NCBI GenBank assembly: GCA_963582345.1
Contig: CAUZSN010000125.1
Span: 1 to 7,628, forward strand
DNA length: 7,628 nucleotides
Direction of reading: 5' to 3'
Source: CAUZSN01 sp963582345
GTDB lineage: Bacteria > Planctomycetota > Planctomycetia > Planctomycetales > Planctomycetaceae
Shown: positions 1-5,350 of the stretch, piece by piece
Position numbering within the stretch: position 1 is the first letter of the stretch
How the letters are laid out: every line of letters starts with the position of its first letter
Notes under the pieces: generated by a model
The model's database searches: none
What the model saw: only the letters and a program-made list of their open reading frames with translations
Told to the model about the DNA's origin: nothing
Translations under genes and position numbers: made by a program

Positions 1-2
1 TT

Positions 3-884
3 GTCGCAATTGTCGGCGAAAACGGGTCAGGAAAGACGACACTTGTCAATCTGTTGCCCCGCTTCTTCGATCCCGATCACGGTGCCGTGCTGCTGGACGG
101 TATCGACATTCGCCGAGTTCGTCTGCGTGATCTGCGCAACCAAATTGGTGTCGTCACTCAGGAAACCCTCTTGGTTGACGATACAATTTACGAAAACATT
201 CGCTATGGAAGCCCAGATGCGACTCCCGCTGAATTAGAAGCTGCCGCTCGCAAAGCCCATGTGACTCAATTTGCCGAACAACTTCCGAATGGTTTCGACT
301 TTCGTGTTGGTGCGAATGGTCAATTGCTTTCCGGAGGACAGCGTCAACGTATCGCTTTAGCTCGTGCAATTGTTCGCGACCCAGCCATCCTGATCCTCGA
401 CGAAGCGACATCGGCCATTGACGCTCAAAGCGAATCCGAGATTCAGGAGGTCCTGGGAAAATTCGTGAAAGGCCGCACAACTTTTCTAATCACACACTCG
501 CTCAATCGTGGCGTGCTCAATTTTGCGACACGGATTGTCCTGATGGTCAACGGAAGAGTGGTCGCTGATGGTCCACATCAGACTTTGCTCGCAACCTCCA
601 CGGTTTATCAAGAGTTCTACAATGCTCAGTTGAGGCGGCAGTCGGACAATCCATCTGTAATCGCTGTCAATCCATCACCGAGTGACATACAGTCGATGAA
701 TGTTACGGAGACAGCCTCTGTCGATCACAAAAGGACCACTGAGACTGAGCCACACGTGATTCCATTTAAGAATATTGTCTCTGTTGAGGGGAACGATTTA
801 GAACCTGCTCCCGGCGATTACAGAGGGACTGATTTGGACACGCTCAACGGTGGTAAAGCCGGCACAAAGAAGACCGCGAACTAA
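3..884 (+). CDS. ABC transporter ATP-binding domain, exporter type (5' partial)
   Basis: This is the C-terminal part of an ABC transporter. It hydrolyses ATP to drive transport, probably as part of an MsbA/ABCB-like half-exporter whose membrane domain lies left of the window; the substrate cannot be told. The frame is open from base 3, giving 293 visible residues. In order there are a Walker A (GENGSGKT, residues 5-12), a Q-loop glutamine (53, in VTQETLL), the signature LSGGQRQ (109-115), a Walker B ending in LILDE (D133, E134), the D-loop SAID and an H-loop histidine (165, in ITHSL). All catalytic residues are present, so the domain looks functional. The nucleotide-binding domain ends near residue 192. 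A hydrophilic tail of about 100 residues, rich in Thr, Asp, Glu and Ser, follows and resembles no domain I know. No clear terminator follows the stop. Confidence 0.93.
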   Translation, partial: VAIVGENGSGKTTLVNLLPRFFDPDHGAVLLDGIDIRRVRLRDLRNQIGVVTQETLLVDDTIYENIRYGSPDATPAELEAAARKAHVTQFAEQLPNGFDFRVGANGQLLSGGQRQRIALARAIVRDPAILILDEATSAIDAQSESEIQEVLGKFVKGRTTFLITHSLNRGVLNFATRIVLMVNGRVVADGPHQTLLATSTVYQEFYNAQLRRQSDNPSVIAVNPSPSDIQSMNVTETASVDHKRTTETEPHVIPFKNIVSVEGNDLEPAPGDYRGTDLDTLNGGKAGTKKTAN

Positions 885-918
885 ACTGTGACGTCTTTAT
901 TTTGAATCAACCACAATC

Positions 919-1035
919 GTGAGGAAAGCGATACAAAAATCGCCGCGTTTTGCGGATGATGCCCACAACGAAGTCCATATGTTCAACAAGATGCGCGTGT
1001 GGCACGAAAACCGCTTGCCAAATGCCGCACTCTAA
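919..1035 (+). CDS. possible small ORF, 38 residues, doubtful
   Basis: A GTG-initiated frame encodes a 38-residue hydrophilic peptide whose C-terminal part reads HNEVHMFNKMRVWHENRLPN. Its composition looks more protein-like than the overlapping frame used by the longer open frame upstream of base 1109. There is no good Shine-Dalgarno sequence and no recognised family, so it may be chance or the remnant of a broken gene. I list it because it competes with the N-terminal extension of the following gene and argues for the shorter start there. Confidence 0.2.
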   Translation: MRKAIQKSPRFADDAHNEVHMFNKMRVWHENRLPNAAL

Positions 1036-1108
1036 TGGACACAGGTGGAGTGAACGGTTTGTGCAGGAGCACACTTTGCAAATGTGTCACTGCAACAAGG
1101 CTCCTGCA

Positions 1109-1345
1109 ATGTCAGCACGCGCCAACAGTCTGGCCTCGGATCTGTTGAATGGCCGCAAGTATAAGGCCCATGTCTTTTACGACTTCGTAGGCTACGATCT
1201 CGGTGACTCGATCGCTTACCTCTACGGATGCGAAATGGTTCTAGCAGGCATCGAGGTCACCGGCGCCAAGATCTTCGATTGCAATGGAAACGTGGTTTAT
1301 CTCAAGATCAGCGAGGCCGCACAGAAATTCGATGACCGAGCGTAG
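1109..1345 (+). CDS. hypothetical protein, 78 residues
   Basis: I do not recognise this small protein. The frame is open from base 923, but residues before the ATG at 1109 are Cys/His/Thr-rich and look untranslated, while the sequence after it (MSARANSLASDLLNG...) looks like a normal soluble protein. An AAGG at 1097-1100 sits 8 bases before this ATG, which supports the choice. The protein has an aromatic, acidic middle (FYDFVGYDLGDSIAYLYGCE), one hydrophobic stretch too short and mixed to be a membrane helix, two cysteines and no signal peptide. It is probably cytoplasmic. It sits alone between the ABC transporter gene and another small unknown gene; no function can be assigned. Confidence 0.5.
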   Translation: MSARANSLASDLLNGRKYKAHVFYDFVGYDLGDSIAYLYGCEMVLAGIEVTGAKIFDCNGNVVYLKISEAAQKFDDRA

Positions 1346-1472
1346 CAATTGATCAATCAGGCTACCGTGCTATAAGACTGTATTGAAGAGGCGTATAACA
1401 CGACCAAATTCAATGTGGAATTGAGTCCGCACCATACTTCCTCACCGAAATCGAGCCAAGGTCCGAAAAGAG

Positions 1473-1709
1473 ATGCTACCGATGAATTACCTGACCTTCG
1501 TAAATACATCGGTGGACGGCCGTCGTCGTTTCTATAGCGAGTCCATTAACGATGTGCTGTCAGAACTCAGGAGACACTACCCAATCGGCCAACAGGTCGA
1601 GCAACGCCTGCGACAAGGCCAGACGATCGAAACCGGTCACTACCAGATTCGGATCGTCAAGCTGGTTTCGCCCACAGTGCCAAAACGGCAGAGGAAGTTG
1701 AAGCTATAG
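1473..1709 (+). CDS. hypothetical protein, 78 residues, basic
   Basis: This is a small soluble protein of no recognised family. It has a mixed N-terminal segment (NYLTFVNTSVDGRRRFYSES), an amphipathic helical region with many Arg and Gln residues (roughly 25-50), a short beta-like stretch (HYQIRIVKLV) and a Lys/Arg-rich C-terminus (PKRQRKLKL). The net charge is strongly positive, so nucleic-acid or polyanion binding is conceivable, but that is only inference. Two starts are possible: ATG 1473 (78 residues) and ATG 1482 (75 residues). A purine-rich AAAAGAGA just before them and an AAGG at 1458-1461 fit either. It lies 169 bases before the fused methyltransferase gene, too far for translational coupling. 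Confidence 0.5.
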   Translation: MLPMNYLTFVNTSVDGRRRFYSESINDVLSELRRHYPIGQQVEQRLRQGQTIETGHYQIRIVKLVSPTVPKRQRKLKL

Positions 1710-1878
1710 AGTTGGATGGTAGGGCAGTCACAGCGGGGCCGAACTTTCTAACAGGCAGAACATATAGTAAGCTGGGGTACAGTGGCATCTCGAGCATCAA
1801 AGCTCCCAGCGCGTAGAACTTCGTGAATTTGACTATGACTTTTAGTGCGTAGACAGCTCGTACCGGTTGGTGGAGACC

Positions 1879-3648
1879 ATGGGCCAGCAGTTTGGCAACG
1901 CCTACGAAAGAGTACTGGACAAACTGGCCAGTCAGCAGTGTGTCGTCCTTGATGGAGGAATCGGCACCGAGTTGCAACGGCAAGGCGTGCGAGATTTCCG
2001 GCTCAGCGACACGAGTCATTGGGGCTTCGAAGCAATTGCTCTTGCGTCCCATGCAGTCGTCAACGTTCACAAACAATATGCCGATGCAGGTTGTGATATC
2101 GTGACGACTGATACTTACGCAATTCTGGACGCTCCGGACCACTCCAGTGGGCATCCGAATCAGGGTAATCGTCCCACACATTGGATGGATATGGCCCGCA
2201 ACGGCGTGTTGCTCGCACGCGACGCGATCGAGAGCTGTGGCAAGACGGAACACTGTGCCGTCGCTTTCAGCATTGGGGGCGACATAATTACCGAGCAGCA
2301 ATTGGGCACGGTGCGTCTTCTCTTGCGGGTGTTCGAAGACACGCGGCCCGATCTGGTATTGTTCGAGACGCTCTCGATGGTGTCCGACAACCGGACCAAA
2401 GCCGCGATCGAAATGCTCATTGAGAGTGGCATCCCTGTGTGGCTCAGCTTTCGTCGTTGTCGACACGGAGTTTGCGGTATCCATGGCCAGTTATGGGGAG
2501 GTCCGGAGGGAGACTACTTTGGACGTCTGACGCAGGACCTGGAACAGATGGGCGCTGCGGCTGTTCTTGTCAACTGTCTGCCCATGGCAATGGTGTCAGG
2601 AATGATCCCATGGCTCCGCGATTTCACCGACTTGCCGCTTGGCGCCTATCCGAATCTCGGGCGGTATCTCGATCCGCACTGGAAGTTTGATAAAAGTATC
2701 ACACCGAGTGACTACGCGGACGTCGCTTTGATCTGGAGGGGCGAAGGCGCCCAGATCCTTGGCGGATGTTGTGGAGTCGGTTCCGATCACATTCGGGCCC
2801 TGGTTCGGGCACTGGCAGGAACGAAGCCCAATGCGCTGGTGGGCGACGGTCGCAGCGATTTCTCCGAAGCGGCACGGCAGCGAATCGATCAGTTGTACGA
2901 ACCGGCCGTAGAAGGTGAAGTGGAGGATTGGGTCGACGAGCAAGGACGTACCATGTACCCAATGGCGCTGCCAGAGCTCGTATGCGAGCGAGAAGTTTTC
3001 GTTCCTACCCAAGGAAGCTATTTGTTGTGGAAGATGTTGTACAACTCAGGCACAGGTCGTGGCAAGCGATGTCTGGATGTGGGCTGCGGTGCAGGCATTC
3101 TGGCCATTCAATTGGCTCTGAACGGGGCCGAGGATGTAACTGCTATCGATGTTCAGAAGGAAGCAGTCGCAAATACTCTAACCAACGCCTTCCGTAACGG
3201 TGTTGCCGATCGCATACACGGTGAAGTCGTCGACCTGTACGCGTTCGAGACCGAAAATCTGTTCGATGTCGTTGTCGCAAGTCTCTATCAGATGCCGACC
3301 GACCCAGTTGGCAATTTGAGCGGCCACCGTCCAGTCGATTACTGGGGACGCAATCTTTTTGACCACCTCATTGGATTATTGCCACGTATGTTGGAAGAGG
3401 GTGGCGTTGCCTACATCATGCAGACGTCCCTTCTCAGTCAGGTTCAGACCTCTAAACTTTTCCAAAAATCTGGCCTCGAGTCTCGGGTCATCGATTTTAA
3501 TCTGTACAATTTTAGCTCCGTCTTCCTGGAAAATATCGAGCAGATCCAGTGTGTCGAGAAAAATTCCGACGCGTACCATTTCACGCTGCAAGACCAGCAC
3601 GTGATGGTGATGTATCTGCTTGAAGTCCGACGACGGGGTGCAGAATGA
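1879..3648 (+). CDS. homocysteine S-methyltransferase fused to class I SAM methyltransferase
   Basis: A 589-residue two-domain enzyme. Residues 1 to about 316 are a homocysteine S-methyltransferase (MHT/BHMT, zinc type): GGIGTE at 26-31 starts the barrel, and the zinc-ligand cysteines are C233 (in VLVNC) and the pair C297-C298 (in GGCCG). This domain transfers a methyl group from a sulfonium or betaine donor to homocysteine, giving methionine. A charged linker (about 317-376) leads to a Rossmann SAM-binding domain with motif I LDVGCGAG (399-406), an acidic strand-2 end (AIDVQ, 423-427) and a motif-IV-like ASLYQMPTDP (467-476), which may bind the methyl acceptor and departs from the NPPY of protein or nucleic-acid methyltransferases. 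The frame opens at 1846 after a stop; ATG 1879 is preferred, though its GGAGA lies only 2 bases upstream, and TTG 1867 or GTG 1870 are alternatives adding 3-4 residues. The cellular location is probably cytoplasmic. Domain calls are secure; substrates are unknown. Confidence 0.92.
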   Translation: MGQQFGNAYERVLDKLASQQCVVLDGGIGTELQRQGVRDFRLSDTSHWGFEAIALASHAVVNVHKQYADAGCDIVTTDTYAILDAPDHSSGHPNQGNRPTHWMDMARNGVLLARDAIESCGKTEHCAVAFSIGGDIITEQQLGTVRLLLRVFEDTRPDLVLFETLSMVSDNRTKAAIEMLIESGIPVWLSFRRCRHGVCGIHGQLWGGPEGDYFGRLTQDLEQMGAAAVLVNCLPMAMVSGMIPWLRDFTDLPLGAYPNLGRYLDPHWKFDKSITPSDYADVALIWRGEGAQILGGCCGVGSDHIRALVRALAGTKPNALVGDGRSDFSEAARQRIDQLYEPAVEGEVEDWVDEQGRTMYPMALPELVCEREVFVPTQGSYLLWKMLYNSGTGRGKRCLDVGCGAGILAIQLALNGAEDVTAIDVQKEAVANTLTNAFRNGVADRIHGEVVDLYAFETENLFDVVVASLYQMPTDPVGNLSGHRPVDYWGRNLFDHLIGLLPRMLEEGGVAYIMQTSLLSQVQTSKLFQKSGLESRVIDFNLYNFSSVFLENIEQIQCVEKNSDAYHFTLQDQHVMVMYLLEVRRRGAE

Positions 3649-4007
3649 GTCCGGAGCGTCCGAAACAATCTTGAATACAAAACTCAGCTGAAACAAAACC
3701 CCGGTATTCACCAATTGTCACGTGTGACTCACTTGGCACATCTTCGACTTAAGTTGCGGCCCAGATTATGGCGGGCAAAAATATCCAAGTCGATCACTCC
3801 AAACGTAACCGCTTCACATCGTGAATGAAGTGCGTCGTGACCTGCGCGTTTGGATGACGGAACCGACGAACCACAATCTTCATGAGGGGGCTTGGTTCAA
3901 AAGGCCGTCGATTTTTAAGTTCGTGTTGGTGAGTGAACGACTGCGTACCTTCCATTCCATCGGGCCATGACCACTCGGGCGTTTCCGAGGCCGGCCTCAT
4001 CATCAAT
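3649..4007. other. intergenic region between convergent genes, no secure gene
   Basis: This stretch separates the fused methyltransferase gene from the cold-shock gene that points towards it. I see no recognisable protein. A 49-codon plus-strand frame (GTG 3821 to TGA 3970) has a fairly natural composition (...RVWMTEPTNHNLHEGAWF...) but no ribosome binding site. A 70-codon minus-strand frame (4006-3794) overlaps it, and neither has a known motif. A small perfect inverted repeat, GTCAC-GT-GTGAC, lies at 3717-3728. No strong terminator for the methyltransferase gene is visible; the only structure right after its stop is a weak CGGA-GCG-TCCG. Confidence 0.5.
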
Positions 4008-4041
4008 GCAAGAAGCCGACGAGTTTTCGTCGGCTTCTTGC
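4008..4041 (-). terminator. strong hairpin terminator of the cold-shock gene
   Basis: A perfect 15-bp stem (GCAAGAAGCCGACGA against its complement) closes a 4-base loop. It begins 19 bases after the stop codon of the minus-strand cold-shock gene. On that strand the sequence after the stem is ATTGATGATG, so the U-tract is poor. The position and the stem strength still make termination, or protection of the 3' end, the most likely role. Since it is symmetric it could also stop plus-strand transcription coming from the methyltransferase gene. Confidence 0.75.
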
Positions 4042-4060
4042 GTCAAAGTGTATTCGGCGT

Positions 4061-4258
4061 TTAGATTGGCTTGACGTTTTCCGCCCTTGGTCCCTTTGGG
4101 CCACTTCCTTCGGTGTACGACACCCGTTGCCCTTCATAGAGCTGTTCGAAGCTCACTCCTTCGAGATTCGATGAGTGGAAGAAAATGTCCTCACCAGTTC
4201 CAGTGTCAATAAACCCAAAACCCTTCTGCGTTACTTTCTTAATCGTACCTTCTGCCAT
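4061..4258 (-). CDS. cold-shock domain protein (CspA family), 65 residues
   Basis: This is a single cold-shock domain: a small cytoplasmic five-stranded barrel that binds single-stranded RNA or DNA and melts RNA structure. RNP1 is KGFGFID (residues 12-18) and RNP2 is DIFFHSS (24-30), with the conserved aromatic residues in place. The C-terminal GPKGPRAENVKP is the usual family ending. The length is typical. The frame stays open 16 codons upstream, but ATG 4258 matches the normal start of the family (MAEGTIKKV), and a GGA six bases before it on the minus strand can serve as ribosome binding site. The gene stands alone, runs against its neighbours, and has its own promoter, leader and terminator. 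Whether it responds to cold or is constitutive cannot be read from sequence. Confidence 0.95.
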   Translation of the reverse strand: MAEGTIKKVTQKGFGFIDTGTGEDIFFHSSNLEGVSFEQLYEGQRVSYTEGSGPKGPRAENVKPI

Positions 4259-4288
4259 CTTAAATCCAATTCCTAAAAAGACTGTCTC

Positions 4289-4333
4289 AGCGGCTTTATC
4301 TGACACGACACTGGTTCAGACTTCTCGACCGCT
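4289..4333 (-). promoter_or_regulatory. foldable 5' leader of the cold-shock gene
   Basis: In the transcript predicted from the promoter at 4345-4373, the leader is about 80 nt. It contains two nested complementary pairs: an outer AGCGG/CCGCT (minus-strand sense, 4333-4329 with 4293-4289) and an inner TCTGA/TCAGA (4320-4316 with 4303-4299). Long structured leaders are known to control cspA-type mRNAs, but the pairs here are short (5 bp each) and could be chance. Confidence 0.35.
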
Positions 4334-4344
4334 CACTGATGCGA

Positions 4345-4373
4345 ATACTAATGTGCTGGACCAGTTAAGTCAA
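4345..4373 (-). promoter_or_regulatory. sigma-70-like promoter of the cold-shock gene
   Basis: On the minus strand TTGACT (4373-4368, five of six to TTGACA) is followed after exactly 17 bases by TAGTAT (4350-4345, four of six to TATAAT). Transcription would start near 4338, leaving a leader of about 80 nt before ATG 4258. It is the best-spaced promoter match I found upstream of this gene. Confidence 0.5.
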
Positions 4374-4377
4374 CTGG
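4361..4377. repeat. inverted repeat over the cold-shock -35 box (candidate operator)
   Basis: CCAGTT and AACTGG form a perfect 6-bp inverted repeat with a 5-base centre (AAGTC). The centre and right arm contain the predicted -35 hexamer. A dimeric regulator bound here would compete with RNA polymerase. A chance inverted repeat of this size is quite possible. Confidence 0.35.
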
Positions 4378-4415
4378 CATCGACATAGTCTAGTGTGAGT
4401 TTTTAAAGTTAGACA

Positions 4416-4440
4416 ACCTAATTTTATTGCAATAATAGGT
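4416..4440. repeat. AT-rich palindrome with interrupted outer arms
   Basis: The core TTATTGCAATAA (4424-4435) is a perfect 12-bp palindrome. It is framed by ACCTA (4416-4420) and TAGGT (4436-4440), which are also complementary, with three extra bases (ATT) on the left side only. It lies between the cold-shock promoter and the transposase remnant, so it could be a regulator site, a weak terminator or part of the element's end. I cannot decide. Confidence 0.35.
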
Positions 4441-4451
4441 CCGAACCCAAG

Positions 4452-4724
4452 GTGGGGGAGGAACAAGCGAGTTGGAATTGTTTGAACGACCTGCCGCGTC
4501 CTCGGTTGCGGAAGCCGCTGGTGAATAAACCGCAAAACGATCACGAGTTGAAATCCGTGAGACGCTGTGTAAATCTTGGCCAGTCCTTCGGTAGCGAACG
4601 GGAATACGAAGCGGAAGGAACAACCGTTTACCAAAAGCTGAACGTGGACGATTCGCCTGACGCCGTTGTTTCGACCACCAAACAAAGATCCATCCGAAAG
4701 TGGCTTGACGTGAATGTTACGTGA
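4452..4724 (+). pseudogene. remnant of a REP-associated (IS200-like) transposase C-terminus
   Basis: The 90-codon frame carries, at residues 8-49, the pattern of the C-terminal end of REP-associated tyrosine transposases: a W..LPRPR-like segment, VNKPQ (24-28), ELKSVRRCV (32-40) and GQSFGSE (43-49). In intact members this follows the catalytic HUH and tyrosine region, which is absent here. The usual final Arg/Pro/Lys-rich stretch is missing in this frame, but another frame at 4654-4686 reads RLTPLFRPPNK, which loosely resembles it, suggesting a frameshift. The proposed start is a GTG without purpose. It is therefore a dead fragment, not a working gene. Assignment is from memory of the family pattern; an alignment would settle it. 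Confidence 0.6.
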
Positions 4725-5204
4725 CTAATGCAGCTAGCTTATGCTTTCGTCGCCAGCCGTCGCCGAGAAGGGTGACCGTGTTAAAGCCGAGAAGAGCGAG
4801 GCTCACTCGATGCATTTGTACTGCTTCGGCAGCATGGCACGATCCTGATCAGACCGGCGTGGGCAATCTGGGATAACTGGGTACACATAGAACTGAATGC
4901 AGGGCCCCTGGCGTATGGTTCAGACGGAAGGGAGGCCGGGAATTGAACTGGCCTTCCTCGCCTTCAGTTGGTTTCTTGCTGCTCTTCAGCTCATCAAGTA
5001 TCCATCAAACTGACGCAGATTTGCCACAACTCCCATCGTCTACGTTTGTTGTGAACTATTCGACGATCTCCCTCCTGTAATTCACCAATCCGATTTTTTG
5101 GAAATAACTAGAATAGTTTGTCCACAAGGAGTAATCCGACCGATCTATAGGAGTAGCGAGTTGGCTGCGCGTTAAGCGTGCATCCAATCTGTTCCCACGG
5201 AATT
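4725..5204. other. intergenic region, no gene recognised
   Basis: No frame here has protein-like composition with a ribosome binding site. One hairpin stands out: AGGGAGGCC (4929-4937) pairs with GGCCTTCCT (4950-4958), nine pairs with one G-U, around a 12-base loop. Its loop contains GGGAATTGAAC, which recalls a tRNA T-loop read backwards, but no tRNA can be folded around it. The rest may be eroded sequence linked to the neighbouring transposase fragment. Confidence 0.5.
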
Positions 5205-5301
5205 CTGCAAACGGCGCGGTGCCGTTTGGCAGGGTCACCGCTGGGTCCATTCGGCGGTAGCACAAAAATCGCCCGTAGCGGCTGGTGAGCATCCGGCGGG
5301 C
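5205..5301 (+). promoter_or_regulatory. run of hairpins upstream of the BON gene (candidate leader)
   Basis: Three stem-loops follow each other. The first, CTGCAAACGGC (5205-5215) with 5221-5232, has eleven pairs, one bulged G and a 5-base loop. The second, ACCGCTG (5237-5243) with CGGCGGT (5252-5258), has seven pairs with one G-U. The third, GCCCG (5271-5275) with CGGGC (5297-5301), has five. They end 33 bases before the Shine-Dalgarno sequence. They match no riboswitch class I know, and I found no convincing promoter upstream. Confidence 0.3.
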
Positions 5302-5334
5302 AGCGGATTGACCGTGCGATGAAAGGAATCAATT

Positions 5335-5342
5335 AAGGAGGG
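5335..5342 (+). promoter_or_regulatory. strong ribosome binding site of the BON gene
   Basis: AAGGAGGG provides a full Shine-Dalgarno match 8 to 9 bases before ATG 5351. It fixes the start codon and suggests high translation. Confidence 0.85.
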
Positions 5343-5350
5343 ATCTTCAT

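Noticed and set aside
1348..1357. The 10-bp palindrome ATTGATCAAT just after the first small gene.
   Set aside because: Short and AT-rich, easily formed by chance, and unconnected to a promoter.
1829..1857. TTGACT upstream of the fused methyltransferase gene as a -35 box.
   Set aside because: No acceptable -10 hexamer lies 16-18 bases downstream.
1657..2484. A 275-codon open frame on the minus strand.
   Set aside because: It lies mostly antisense to the homocysteine methyltransferase domain, whose plus-strand reading holds all the family motifs; the minus reading has none.
3821..3970. A 49-codon plus-strand frame with fairly natural composition.
   Set aside because: No ribosome binding site, no family, and an equally long minus-strand frame overlaps it; mentioned only in the intergenic entry.
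4365..4685. A 106-codon open frame on the minus strand.
   Set aside because: It runs opposite to the transposase remnant and begins without a ribosome site; the plus reading has the recognisable pattern.
4929..4958. A tRNA-like T-loop (GGGAATTGAAC, read on the minus strand).
   Set aside because: The T-stem would have mismatches and no acceptor, D or anticodon stems can be formed around it.
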